A stretch of DNA of 35,542 bases from a virus (IMGVR_UViG_3300048588_000590:1-35542); one strand, 5' to 3'. Shown: positions 22,326-30,167, counted from the first letter of the stretch. Numbers and translations: made by a program. Notes: generated from the sequence alone by a model not told the origin.

Positions 22326-22703
22326 CTACTCTTCGTCCTCATCGACTGTGTCGTCTTCCGAGGGTTCGTCCTCATCGACTTCGGCGGTTTGCTTCTTACC
22401 GCGCGCGGCTGGCTTAACAGGCGCTTCCGGGGCTGCTTCGGCTTTCGATAGCGCTTTTGCCTTCGCTACGTCTTCGCTGCTTGCCATTTGAAGAAGACCG
22501 TTCTCGATGCACTCTTCAACTGCCGGGATGAGGAATAGCTCCTTCGTCTCGCCGGGCTTCACGTAAACAAGGCGTCCTTCGAATGGACCGTTGTCGTCTT
22601 GTCGACCGAGGTTGAGAATCGTTGCTGCTGGGTTGCGTACCCACGCCGTCTTCACGTTCGGAGTTTCGGCGGTTTCTTTGTTCGAGGTGTTTTTCTTTGA
22701 CAT
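22326..22703 (-). CDS. Acidic-tailed virion or head-completion protein
   Basis: The protein has 125 residues. A core domain (about 17-75) with LVYVKPGETKELFL and IENGLLQM resembles small phage proteins found just after the capsid gene, whose role is unclear. An Ala/Lys linker follows, then a very acidic tail of about 25 residues. A GGGGAGGT ribosome site lies eight bases before the ATG and is part of a GC hairpin. Confidence 0.75.
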   Translation of the reverse strand: MSKKNTSNKETAETPNVKTAWVRNPAATILNLGRQDDNGPFEGRLVYVKPGETKELFLIPAVEECIENGLLQMASSEDVAKAKALSKAEAAPEAPVKPAARGKKQTAEVDEDEPSEDDTVDEDEE

Positions 22704-22715
22704 TGTTGAGTACCT

Positions 22716-22730
22716 CCCCGCGCTTCGGGG
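22716..22730 (-). promoter_or_regulatory. GC hairpin with AAGCG loop before acidic-tailed protein gene
   Basis: On the minus strand ccccg-aagcg-cgggg forms a five-base stem whose 3' arm runs into the GGGGAGGT ribosome site. Loop and stem length equal those at 19939-19953. Both follow strongly expressed structural genes. Confidence 0.5.
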
Positions 22731-22755
22731 CTGTTGTGAATTGGAATAAAGAGAT

Positions 22756-22762
22756 AAAAAAA
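22756..22762 (-). terminator. T7 run after capsid genes
   Basis: The minus strand has seven T followed by more T-rich sequence in the 80-base gap after the small virion protein. It is one of only two long minus-strand T-runs I noticed between genes. It may partially terminate the capsid transcript so that connector genes are made in lower amounts. Confidence 0.4.
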
Positions 22763-22783
22763 GATGTTGGTTTTGTGCCTTGC

Positions 22784-23068
22784 CTACGTGCTGTTCGTAA
22801 GGATTACGTAGTCGAACTCAACTGCTACTGGGAGTTGACCTCGGCTCGCGTATGCGGTGAAGCCTACGCCTGCTTCCTTAACGATTTGTACGTCGAATGC
22901 GCCGCGCACGTCGTCCGGCATCACTTGGAGTGAAGCCTTGCTTGGTGTGCATACGATTCGGTCGGTGGCTGCTACGCTTGCGAGGGCTACGGCTACACTC
23001 GACACTTCTCCCGCGTCAGACGCAGGGAGTGTGAATGTTCCGCTCCATCGAATGGTGCCTGCTGCCAT
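22784..23068 (-). CDS. Small capsid-associated (decoration-like) protein
   Basis: The protein has 94 residues and is beta-rich. It begins with AGTIRWSGTFTLPASDAGEV and has no cysteine apart from one in the centre. It lies directly after the major capsid gene, where decoration or stabilising proteins are usual. The function is inferred from position and composition only. Confidence 0.7.
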   Translation of the reverse strand: MAAGTIRWSGTFTLPASDAGEVSSVAVALASVAATDRIVCTPSKASLQVMPDDVRGAFDVQIVKEAGVGFTAYASRGQLPVAVEFDYVILTNST

Positions 23069-23086
23069 TGAGAGTTACCAGACCGC

Positions 23087-24079
23087 TTATGCGGCGTTGT
23101 TCTCCCTGATGGCGTACGCTGCTTTTGGCTGCACGATTGCAACTCCGTAAGCAGTCGCACCGATGACTTCGTAGTTGAGCTCGCCGCTGCGTCGACCGTC
23201 GAAGGTCTGCGTTGGCGCGCCTTCGAGGAAGTAACCGAGGCGGGCGGTGTCGATAAGGTAGCTCGTGCTCGCGCCGACTTGTGGGCTCACAAGAACGCGC
23301 ATATTCAAGAGCTCGGTAACGCCCGGAAGGATTCGTCCGCCGTCAGAGCTGCGCGCGAGCGCGGTCTTTACGTCGGTGTCCTTGATGAGCGTGACCCAAG
23401 TCGTAGGGTTCGTGAGGAACACGTCCGGCATTGCGTAGAGCGCCATATGCGCTCCGAGTGCGTTCGCGAAGGCAGTGAACGTGATGTACGTTCCGACACC
23501 GAGGTCGATGTCGTTGCTGTTGCCTGCGGTGCAAGCTGCGTCGATTGCTGCGATGATGTCGCTGTCAATCTTGCGTGCAAGTGCGTCGCCGATTTCTCCG
23601 AGCTCTTCTGCCATCAATTCAACGGCGCTGTGCTGGATAAGCTCGTGACCGAGCTTGTTCGCAGCATAAATCCATCCGATGGTGATTGGGACGTTGCTGT
23701 ACGTTCCGTTATCATAGGATAGAACTCCGTTGTCCGGTAGCGTTGCTGCTGTGATGAGCGCGCTGCGGATTGGTACTTTGATGCTGTTGAAGCCCTTCAT
23801 ACGGAAGTCCGTGATGTGGCGGATGACGCCGCTCGCGAGCAGCACTGGTCGCAGGCGCTTCTCGACGAAGGCTGAGACAGCGGTCGTGTAGAGGCTTGCG
23901 TTGTTGTCGAAAGTAAGGTCTTCTTTCGCTACGCCGTGCTTCTTATGGAGGATTTCCTTGAGAGGCTCCAATTCGTTTCGTTGTTTCAGCGCTTCAATCA
24001 TTGAGCGACCGACGCGCGCTACTCCCTCACGAGAGAACTCGCTTGCGGGACCGTCTACTTGGGTTAGGTTTGCTTTCAT
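23087..24079 (-). CDS. Major capsid protein, HK97 fold
   Basis: The protein has 330 residues. A helical N-arm leads to the shell domain: VPIRSALITAATLPDNG (E-loop region), a long spine helix (ELIQHSAVELMAEELGEIGDA), the central ALARKIDSDIIAAID, a LTNPTTWVTL stretch in the A-domain and a C-terminal P-domain strand (YGVAIVQPKAAYAI). No long cleaved delta domain is present because scaffold is supplied by the upstream protease fusion. GAGGTGA precedes the ATG by ten bases, consistent with abundant expression. Confidence 0.93.
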   Translation of the reverse strand: MKANLTQVDGPASEFSREGVARVGRSMIEALKQRNELEPLKEILHKKHGVAKEDLTFDNNASLYTTAVSAFVEKRLRPVLLASGVIRHITDFRMKGFNSIKVPIRSALITAATLPDNGVLSYDNGTYSNVPITIGWIYAANKLGHELIQHSAVELMAEELGEIGDALARKIDSDIIAAIDAACTAGNSNDIDLGVGTYITFTAFANALGAHMALYAMPDVFLTNPTTWVTLIKDTDVKTALARSSDGGRILPGVTELLNMRVLVSPQVGASTSYLIDTARLGYFLEGAPTQTFDGRRSGELNYEVIGATAYGVAIVQPKAAYAIRENNAA

Positions 24080-24104
24080 AGGGTTGCTGTCACCTCGTGG
24101 GTGT

Positions 24105-24545
24105 TTACTGGTTTGCGTATCTGCTCTTGGTGCTCACTATTTCAGTGATTGCTTCCTTGAGTGTCTTTTCTGTGAGCGGCTTGTTTGAAGCCGATTCGCT
24201 TTTGACGTGACCGGAAGGTACAGTGGCTTTCTTGCGCATTGCTTCCTCCGCTTTCTTTTGGTCTTCTTCGTCGTCTTTGGCGTCGTCTTCTTCGGAAGCT
24301 TTGTCGTCTTCCTTGTCGTCTTCGCCTTCGCCCTCTGCGGGGTCTTCTTTCTTGTCTTTGTCTTCGGGAGTGTCATCAGCTTCTTCCGCGTCGTCGTCTT
24401 CGCCGTCGCCGGATTCGAGCTTCGCGACGCGTGCAGAGACTTCTTGCAGTTGGGCAGTTACCTCGTTGAGGCGGTCTACCATTTCTTGCATTGGGTCTTT
24501 TTCTTCGTCGCTCTCCTTGCTTTGGGGTTTGTTTGCTTTTGGCAT
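24105..24545 (-). CDS. Nested scaffold start inside protease-scaffold gene
   Basis: Met206 (ATG 24545) is preceded by GGTGA with a five-base spacer, an excellent archaeal ribosome site in the middle of the frame and exactly at the boundary between protease and scaffold. Translation from here gives 146 residues of scaffold without protease, as known for the lambda C/Nu3 pair. Protein evidence is lacking. Confidence 0.5.
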   Translation of the reverse strand: MPKANKPQSKESDEEKDPMQEMVDRLNEVTAQLQEVSARVAKLESGDGEDDDAEEADDTPEDKDKKEDPAEGEGEDDKEDDKASEEDDAKDDEEDQKKAEEAMRKKATVPSGHVKSESASNKPLTEKTLKEAITEIVSTKSRYANQ

Positions 24546-25160
24546 TGTGTTCACCGTGGGAGAGTTCTTCACGCCTTCTGATGGCTGTGAGTGGGATTTC
24601 TGTGATGCTGCGCGGAAGCTTTCAACGACTGCTGCGCTCGTGTCTACGAAGCCGGGCGTGCTTACGTGGCTTATTTCGATGAATTCAGTCACCCAAGCGC
24701 TCACGACGCCTTTTTCTTCATCGTACGTGCTTCGCTCTGGGTCGTAGCTGCACTTGATGGAAACCTTTGAAAGGTCTCCTCGGCGTATGCTATCAACGAA
24801 CTTCACGCCTGTTTCTTTGTTGACTGCTTCGGGGTTGATGTCGTTCTCGTATTGGAGACCGCTTTGAGGGTTGAACGGGCTGTCCTTGACGTGACCGATG
24901 ACGACGTCTTCTCGGTGGTTGAAAAGAACGCTGCACCCTTTCAGTGTAGGCGCTGCTTCGGCTACGCTTTCCGTGATGTAGTGGAAGCCGTTCCTGCTCA
25001 CTTGTTCTACTGGAAGCGCTTTTCCGACGACACGCGTGCCGCCGCCTTCCATTTCTTGGACTGTGAACTTCTCTGCGGCAAGGCGTACGACGTTATTGCG
25101 AAGTTCTTCTGCGACAACGGGGTTCGCCTTCAATCGCTCAATCAGGAGTTTCTGGTCCAT
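24105..25160 (-). CDS. Prohead protease-scaffold fusion
   Basis: The protein has 351 residues. Residues 30-185 are an HK97-type (S78-like) prohead protease with His82 in LFNHRED, Ser134 in LSKVSIKCSY and the closing motif ISHVSTPGFVDTSA. Residues 206-351 are a scaffold: a coiled coil (MQEMVDRLNEVTAQLQEVSA), then a strongly acidic Asp/Glu/Lys stretch and a basic capsid-binding tail. An internal start at 24545 could yield the scaffold alone. The promoter TATA is at 25188-25201. Confidence 0.9.
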   Translation of the reverse strand: MDQKLLIERLKANPVVAEELRNNVVRLAAEKFTVQEMEGGGTRVVGKALPVEQVSRNGFHYITESVAEAAPTLKGCSVLFNHREDVVIGHVKDSPFNPQSGLQYENDINPEAVNKETGVKFVDSIRRGDLSKVSIKCSYDPERSTYDEEKGVVSAWVTEFIEISHVSTPGFVDTSAAVVESFRAASQKSHSQPSEGVKNSPTVNTMPKANKPQSKESDEEKDPMQEMVDRLNEVTAQLQEVSARVAKLESGDGEDDDAEEADDTPEDKDKKEDPAEGEGEDDKEDDKASEEDDAKDDEEDQKKAEEAMRKKATVPSGHVKSESASNKPLTEKTLKEAITEIVSTKSRYANQ

Positions 25161-25187
25161 AGCTATAAACCTTTTAAGCCCGTGGCT

Positions 25188-25201
25188 GGCTTATATGTTT
25201 T
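25188..25201 (-). promoter_or_regulatory. TATA box before protease-scaffold gene
   Basis: The minus strand reads aaaacatataagcc, centred 34 bases before ATG 25160. It is nearly identical to the portal promoter. It would give a separate strong unit for protease, scaffold and capsid. Confidence 0.65.
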
Positions 25202-25203
25202 GC

Positions 25204-25461
25204 TCAAAAGGGCGGGTCGCTTGGTTCTCGATAAAGATAATAGAATCGCCTGTGAGACCCTCTTCCGCATTCGTTCTCCGCGTACTCGATAGAGAGTTGT
25301 ATGCCTGTGCTTTTCATACGCGCGAGCTTGCGCAACGCTGCTCGCACGTTGTTCATATTTACTGTGCCGCGCTTCTCTACGAGGTACGTTTTTATCTCTT
25401 CCGTCGATACGCGTTCTCTCGGGCGTGTTTGGAGGTATTCGAGTATCTCGAACCAGTACAC
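25204..25461 (-). CDS. Small winged-helix-like protein
   Basis: The protein has 85 residues. Helices (YWFEILEYLQTRP, then STEEIKTYLVEKRG, then NNVRAALRKLARM) and a beta wing (RRFYYLYRE) suggest a winged helix. The start is placed at GTG 25461, which overlaps the TAG of the preceding gene and has GGAG seven bases before it; a longer frame would overlap the zinc protein gene. It may regulate the capsid promoter just downstream, but that is conjecture. Confidence 0.65.
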   Translation of the reverse strand: MYWFEILEYLQTRPRERVSTEEIKTYLVEKRGTVNMNNVRAALRKLARMKSTGIQLSIEYAENECGRGSHRRFYYLYREPSDPPF

Positions 25462-25703
25462 TATCGCAGCTCCGGCTTCTGCCCGCTTTTCTTCATTAAC
25501 AAGTTGTGTCCGAGGCATTTGTCTTTGGGTTCGTGGCATATGCGACAAGCTCCTTTCGGCGCGTTCGCGTAAGGTGAGAAGTGGCTTCCGCCACCGCGTG
25601 GTCCTTGATATTTTCCTATGCGTCCTTCTTTGACTGCGCACGGAAAGCAAGTCTTCGCGAGAGGAGACTTTGGTTCTTTGCAGGAAGGGCACACTCTGCG
25701 CAT
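25461..25703 (-). CDS. Zinc-binding protein with paired CxxC knuckles
   Basis: The protein has 80 residues. CPSC and CFPC (residues 5-22) form one site. CRICHEPKDKC, then GHN (about 53-67), forms another. The second half recalls HNH-like or treble-clef zinc fingers, though catalytic residues are not clear. ATG 25703 overlaps the stop of the head morphogenesis gene (TGATG). Its location among packaging and head genes suggests a DNA-related virion assembly role. Confidence 0.72.
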   Translation of the reverse strand: MRRVCPSCKEPKSPLAKTCFPCAVKEGRIGKYQGPRGGGSHFSPYANAPKGACRICHEPKDKCLGHNLLMKKSGQKPELR

Positions 25704-26449
25704 CAAGCCGCCACCACCACGCAGCGGCAGTTCGGGTGAGTGTCCTTGACTGGGAGTGGACCGTTCCCTATGTCGTAGCGTTTCCTGTGAAAGTTAAGAC
25801 ACACTGGGCAAGGCTTCGGTGTTCCTGTTGTTGCTGCAACCCATACGTACTTGCTTATCCCGTTTTGTTTCATCACGTCCATCATTGCTTGAGAGTTCGC
25901 TCTGCTTATCTCTGTTCGAGCGATTGTTCGTGCTCTCTTGAACGCGAGGTCTTTTGCTTGTGCTGTGGCTGTCTGCGCTATTTGGTTGTACGTTTGTCCT
26001 GTCTTCACTCCTTGTTCGATTGCTTTAATCATTACTTCGCGCTGCTTGTTTGCGAGCTTCTGCACGTGGAGGAGGTTGTCTTTAACGAGCAGTCCCACGG
26101 CTCCTTTGTATGTTGGCGTTGCGAAGCGCAGGAACTTTCCTTGCTTGTCCATTACTTTTGAGCCTCCGTGTTCGTACACGGTCGAGAAAAGTCCTTCAAG
26201 ATACTTTGATAGTTCTACGAGGCGCCTGTTGAGTTGGTCCCATATGTCATCAAGGAGTTCTTTTGTTTGCGTTCGGGTGTAGTCTTCAACGCGTCGAAGA
26301 GCCTCGTCGTAATCGAAGAGCTCCGCGATGCGCCGACGATATTCTTGCTCGTGTTTGAAAAGCCCTCTGCGGCTACTCGCGATTATCTTCGTCACTTTCA
26401 CCAGCGTCGCTGCTTGGCGTCGTTCCGAAAGAATCTTGTGTTGGTTCAC
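25703..26449 (-). CDS. Mu F-like head morphogenesis protein
   Basis: The protein has 248 residues. The C-terminal signature is typical of the SPP1 gp7/Mu gpF family: RARTIARTEISRANSQAM, then PKPCPVC, then DTHPNCRCVVVA with paired cysteines and His. The N-terminal 150 residues are helical. The GTG start at 26449, supported by GAGGT eight bases upstream, makes it overlap the portal gene by 77 bases. A later GTG near residue 19 is possible. The product is a minor capsid protein acting at the portal vertex. Confidence 0.9.
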   Translation of the reverse strand: MNQHKILSERRQAATLVKVTKIIASSRRGLFKHEQEYRRRIAELFDYDEALRRVEDYTRTQTKELLDDIWDQLNRRLVELSKYLEGLFSTVYEHGGSKVMDKQGKFLRFATPTYKGAVGLLVKDNLLHVQKLANKQREVMIKAIEQGVKTGQTYNQIAQTATAQAKDLAFKRARTIARTEISRANSQAMMDVMKQNGISKYVWVAATTGTPKPCPVCLNFHRKRYDIGNGPLPVKDTHPNCRCVVVAA

Positions 26450-27788
26450 TTGCCCGTACCTCGAAGGAGTAGAAATTGCCGAGAGCTTCGTCTGCGTTGA
26501 GACTGAATGCTTTGCGGACTTCGTTGAGTGTCAGTATTCCCGCGACCCACGCTTTCAAAGCTTCCTCTCGCTTCGTTTCGTCTTCGTATGGGTCGAAGCT
26601 GCCGAACTCGACCGTGAAAGGAGCGTATAGCTCGGGGTAGTTGAGAAGGAAGTTCTTGAGTTCTTGTTCGATGAAAGTGCGTACTTCGTCGCGTGCGCTC
26701 TTCGCTCGTAGGTAGAAGCCGCTCTTTTGTTCTTTGCTTGTTGCCCTGTTCGTGTCTTCGCCGTGGATGATGTATTCTGGGGCGAGCGCGACGGTAAGCT
26801 TTCGCTTGAGGTAGTCCACGAGTGGTTGCAAGTTGAGGTCCTTGCCTGCGTACGAAAGGTCGTCCACCTTGACAGTCAAGTTCGTCACTGGGTTCTCGTT
26901 GTCTCCGAGGTTGTTGAGGCTCGCTGTGAGCTGCTCGCTTTCCTTCGGGTTGTGACCGGGCGTGCTGATGAGCTTCTTCGGGATTGCTTTGTAGCGCGCC
27001 ATAACTGCCATCGCTCTTTCGAGTTCGAGCAATACTTCCGCGTCGTTGATGATGGTCGCGACCGCTCCTCGTCCGTACGAAGGTATCGTGCTCTTCTTGA
27101 GCTGGCTGTGAATGAGCGTCTCCTTCGCTACGCGGAAGCCTTTCACGGTCGTCTTCATATCACCGTAGTAGGTGATGTGCACGAATTCTCTTCCGGTGTA
27201 GCTTTCAGCAGGAACTTCAATTACGTATCCTATAACGTAGCCGTTTGGGTCGAGTTCGTGATACACTCGCTCCGGGTTCGCTATGTGGCGGTACATAATG
27301 ACTTGCTTGTTCTGGTACTTGCCGCCGCGCTCTACTTCCACTTTTTCTGCGTAGAAGTTACCGAACACTATGCGGTCGCGAAAGATTTCTGGAGTGAGAC
27401 TTTTGAGCTTGCTGTCCTCGTAGTACGCGGAGAGAAATTTCTGCGTTGCTGGGTTCTTGCTTTTGATGGTGACTTCGCCGCCGACAAGGAAGTCGACGAG
27501 AGTGTCTGCTGCTGCTTGGACGAAGCTATTGTAGAAGTACACCCTGCGGCTGAAACTCATTTCTTGGTGCGGGTAAAGAACCTTTTCTCCGTAAACGTCA
27601 GAGATGAAAGTGCTCTTCCAACCCCCGGCGTGGATGCGTTTTATCTGCGCTGCGAGGTTCGCGTTCTCTGTTGCGATGGCTTTGACCTTTGAAGAAAGTT
27701 CTTTGCGCAAACGACTTTTCTCTGCGCGGACTTGGTTCGATACTTGTTTTTCCACCACTCGTCCGATTGCTTTATCGAGAAATCCCAT
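26373..27788 (-). CDS. Portal protein
   Basis: The protein has 471 residues. The N-terminal helices are charged. The crown/wing region includes RRVYFYNSFVQAAADTLVDF. The stem segment includes SYGRGAVATIINDAEVLLEL, a classical portal motif. The clip and later helices include YLKRKLTVALAPEYIIHGED. It forms the dodecameric DNA channel and the packaging motor dock. A TATA box is centred 35 bases before ATG 27788. The acidic, Ser-rich C-terminus overlaps the start of the head morphogenesis gene. Confidence 0.92.
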   Translation of the reverse strand: MGFLDKAIGRVVEKQVSNQVRAEKSRLRKELSSKVKAIATENANLAAQIKRIHAGGWKSTFISDVYGEKVLYPHQEMSFSRRVYFYNSFVQAAADTLVDFLVGGEVTIKSKNPATQKFLSAYYEDSKLKSLTPEIFRDRIVFGNFYAEKVEVERGGKYQNKQVIMYRHIANPERVYHELDPNGYVIGYVIEVPAESYTGREFVHITYYGDMKTTVKGFRVAKETLIHSQLKKSTIPSYGRGAVATIINDAEVLLELERAMAVMARYKAIPKKLISTPGHNPKESEQLTASLNNLGDNENPVTNLTVKVDDLSYAGKDLNLQPLVDYLKRKLTVALAPEYIIHGEDTNRATSKEQKSGFYLRAKSARDEVRTFIEQELKNFLLNYPELYAPFTVEFGSFDPYEDETKREEALKAWVAGILTLNEVRKAFSLNADEALGNFYSFEVRASEPTQDSFGTTPSSDAGESDEDNRE

Positions 27789-28078
27789 AGGCTATGGTTC
27801 TTAACTGCGCGCAGCGGGTTTATATGTTTTCGCCCGTAGGGGCGGGGCGGAAGACGAGGCGGACGCGACAAAAGAACCAGTTACTGGCGCGGAACGGTCA
27901 ATCCCCAAAGGTCAGAGGGACTGGTGTTCTCCGCTTGCTGGAATGTAGTGAGCAGACGAGCAACAAAGCCTTTCCGAATTCTCTTGTGCGTTTTGTGTCC
28001 TGTTTCCGCCCCCGAGCCACGATTAACTCGGCAGCAAGAAGACTGCAATGCTTGGACGGTTGTTTGCACCTTAAATAT
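27789..28078. other. 290-bp gap between terminase and portal
   Basis: In this otherwise packed genome these 290 bases have no ATG on the coding strand before the portal start. They contain a TATA-like element (28069-28082), a GC hairpin cgccc-gtag-gggcg (27831-27844) and the portal TATA box. A 62-codon GTG frame (27881-28069) has unlikely composition and begins inside the TATA-like element. The region could be a structured RNA, a packaging site (cos or pac) or both. Confidence 0.55.
27816..27830 (-). promoter_or_regulatory. TATA box before portal gene
   Basis: The minus strand reads aaaacatataaaccc, centred 35 bases before ATG 27788. It matches the late consensus AACATATAA seen at 25194 and 30035. 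Confidence 0.65.
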
Positions 28079-28082
28079 TTAG
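28069..28082 (-). promoter_or_regulatory. TATA-like element after terminase
   Basis: The minus strand reads ctaaatatttaagg, overlapping the terminase stop codon. A start would fall near 28048 and the RNA would cross the ATG-free gap toward the portal gene. Confidence 0.35.
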
Positions 28083-29485
28083 CGGAAGCTGTTCACGCCG
28101 CCCGCGTACACTGCCCAGTAGACCGTGGACAATAGGAGCGCGTCGAAGAAGTCAGGGCTCTTATCAGACGGGTCAACGACCTTTATTCGTCCGTGACTGT
28201 CGAACTCGTACTTCTCATTCTGGAGCTGCTCGATGAGCTTCGCGTGGTTCGGTATGGAAACTCTTCCTTCGATGAAAGCCGTTCGTAGCTCCCACGCTTG
28301 TTCGCTCTTCGCGTTTGCGAAGTGCTTATCATCCCTTGCTTTCTTGCTTGCAATGAACGCCGTTACTGGCACGTCTCTTTCTTCAAGGAAGTCTGTGACG
28401 CCGCCGCCTACGCCGAGGTCGTCTACGGTTGCGTTTCTGTATGGTTTTCCTTTCTCTGCTGCGCGGCTGAATTCGTTTATTACGAGACCTACGGTGCTTG
28501 TGACGCTCGTCATAGGGTGCGATTGTGGTGTCAGGAAGCGGAAGAGTTCTGTTGTTCTCCTCACTGGTTGGAGGACCGTGAGGTCTGTTCCGTAACGCGC
28601 CACGTCTACGCCGAGGTCTTTCCACGGCTTCTCGCCCACGTCTGGGAACTCTATTTTCTTATCAATCGCTTCTTTTATCGCGGAAAGCGGTATGAGCGCT
28701 CCTGTTACTTCTTCAACGAAGTCTGCTCCGTAAAGCATACGGTACAAAGGGCTTTCTTTGCCGCCGAGTTTGCGTGCTGCTTCTTCAATGAATTCTGGTG
28801 TGAACCTTCCTTCTGTGAGCGCGTCGTCTGCTGTTATGCGAAGTTGGAGGTTGCTTTTGTCTGTGAAGTCTTTGTAGAAGTGACCGAGGTTGACGGGGTT
28901 TCCTATCTGCACGAACACGGTCTCTGGAGTGTCTGCAAGCATACGGAATACGTAAGCGTTGAAGACCTCGTCATCAATGAGTGGGCTCTCGTCCACGATG
29001 AGAAAGTCTCCTGCTCCTTTGCCGAGAAGGTTTTTTCCTTTGCTCCCCGGCGCTCCGTGGGCTGCTACTACGCGGACTTGGCTTCCGTTCTTGAAAGTCA
29101 CTCGTCGGCTCGTGTACTTCTCCCCGGGCTTGCGCTTCATAGGAGAGACTTCGGGAAGGAGCGCTTGTATCTCTGGACTGTCGCCGAGCCCTTCGAAGAA
29201 GCTTTCTGCGAGCAAGTCCGCGCGCGGGTAGTCTGGACCGAGTAGGGTTATTTTTATTCCGGGGTACTTGATGGCGAGTATTATCGGAACTCTTCCTATT
29301 GCGAAGGTCTTCCCGACACGCGTGCAAGCACTTATCACGATGCGTTTGTGCTCGCGATTGATTATTGGACGCACGATATTCGCTTGGTAGTTATACAAAC
29401 GAAGAGGCTCGCCGTTCCACTTGAAGTAGTAAGCGAAAAGAGCCTTGACGCCCTCGTTGCTCATCCAAACCTTACGCTCGACCAT
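28079..29485 (-). CDS. terL: Terminase large subunit
   Basis: The protein has 468 residues. The ATPase domain has Walker A ACTRVGKT (residues 53-60), Walker B FLIVDE (161-166) and a coupling motif near QIGNP (193-197). The RNase H-like nuclease domain starts at LGVDVARYGTD (Asp294), continues with TVDDLGVGGG and ends with KSPDFFDALLLS. It pumps DNA into the prohead through the portal and cuts concatemers. Its ATG follows the small-subunit stop directly. Confidence 0.95.
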   Translation of the reverse strand: MVERKVWMSNEGVKALFAYYFKWNGEPLRLYNYQANIVRPIINREHKRIVISACTRVGKTFAIGRVPIILAIKYPGIKITLLGPDYPRADLLAESFFEGLGDSPEIQALLPEVSPMKRKPGEKYTSRRVTFKNGSQVRVVAAHGAPGSKGKNLLGKGAGDFLIVDESPLIDDEVFNAYVFRMLADTPETVFVQIGNPVNLGHFYKDFTDKSNLQLRITADDALTEGRFTPEFIEEAARKLGGKESPLYRMLYGADFVEEVTGALIPLSAIKEAIDKKIEFPDVGEKPWKDLGVDVARYGTDLTVLQPVRRTTELFRFLTPQSHPMTSVTSTVGLVINEFSRAAEKGKPYRNATVDDLGVGGGVTDFLEERDVPVTAFIASKKARDDKHFANAKSEQAWELRTAFIEGRVSIPNHAKLIEQLQNEKYEFDSHGRIKVVDPSDKSPDFFDALLLSTVYWAVYAGGVNSFR

Positions 29486-29995
29486 TTAAGATGCAGGCGG
29501 AGGAGGAGGGTGAGGGTCGTTGAGAGCTTCCTTAATACGGCGCTCGACCTCCTCGTACGAAGCGCCCGCACTCACCTCAACACGCTCCGCAACCTTATTC
29601 TTCGCGCCGTAACTCTCAAGAAGATTCGTGTAGTGGTCGGACAACTTGCCAAGAGCACGGGAAGCTTGAATGCGAACATTCGCGTTGCGGCTCTTAACGT
29701 CTTTATCAAGAACTTGAATCGCCCTGCCGAGGCTACTGCGCAAACTCACGAAAGTCTCGTTAAGGTCCTCTGGGCGCAACTGGTCGTAAATTACTTTCAA
29801 GTCTTCGTAGATGGTGCTTCTGTGCACGCCGAAGTTTTCAGCAAGAGCAGATTTATTGATGTTCCAAGCCCCGAACTCTTCTATCGCTTCGAGAATGGCT
29901 GCTCGGCGCTCTTCTGTGCTTATTGTTGGGTTTTTGTCGGAGCGCGTCGTTGTCTTCGTGTTTTTCTTTGTTCGGGTCTTTTTCTTTGCTGCCAT
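29486..29995 (-). CDS. terS: Terminase small subunit (HTH)
   Basis: The protein has 169 residues. A Lys/Thr/Arg-rich N-terminus is followed by a helix-turn-helix (KSALAENFGVHRSTIYEDLK, about 48-67), a central helical oligomerisation region and a C-terminal tail with five prolines. It recognises viral DNA and stimulates the large subunit. It is the first gene of the late region, with a TATA box centred 40 bases upstream. Confidence 0.88.
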   Translation of the reverse strand: MAAKKKTRTKKNTKTTTRSDKNPTISTEERRAAILEAIEEFGAWNINKSALAENFGVHRSTIYEDLKVIYDQLRPEDLNETFVSLRSSLGRAIQVLDKDVKSRNANVRIQASRALGKLSDHYTNLLESYGAKNKVAERVEVSAGASYEEVERRIKEALNDPHPPPPPAS

Positions 29996-30155
29996 CGTTT
30001 CCTGCTATGTCCTGCTTGCTCAATGGTTTATTTATATGTTGTGCCTCGACACTTAAGATTTTGATTAGCTCGGCTTGTTTCCTTGTCGTGTATTGTCTCG
30101 GCGTCACTCTTCGGGGTGTATTATTGCGTGGAGTTTGCATCTTGTGCAGCGGCAC
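29853..30155 (-). CDS. Doubtful overlapping frame upstream of terminase
   Basis: This frame (100 codons from GTG, or 95 from ATG 30140) has a reasonable N-terminal half (RQYTTRKQAELIKILSVEA, then NKPLSKQD), but its second half overlaps the small terminase by 143 bases in another frame and is low-complexity basic. No ribosome site precedes it, and the late TATA box lies inside it. It is recorded because it fills the 172-base gap. It may be a decayed gene or chance. Confidence 0.25.
   Translation of the reverse strand: MPLHKMQTPRNNTPRRVTPRQYTTRKQAELIKILSVEAQHINKPLSKQDIAGNDGSKEKDPNKEKHEDNDALRQKPNNKHRRAPSSHSRSDRRVRGLEHQ
30029..30040 (-). promoter_or_regulatory. Main late promoter TATA box
   Basis: The minus strand reads aacatataaata, centred 40 bases before ATG 29995, so the leader is short (about 13 bases). 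It marks the boundary between early genes (ending at 30168) and late genes. Confidence 0.65.
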
Positions 30156-30167
30156 GTTTTCTTGTAG

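Noticed and set aside
25462-25692. N-terminal extension of the winged-helix protein to 162 residues
   Set aside because: It overlaps the zinc protein in another frame and is very Arg-rich. GTG 25461 has GGAG and couples with the upstream stop.
27881-28069. A 62-codon minus-strand frame in the terminase-portal gap
   Set aside because: It starts with GTG at the edge of a TATA-like element, so upstream of any transcript start from it. It has no ribosome site and an unlikely composition.
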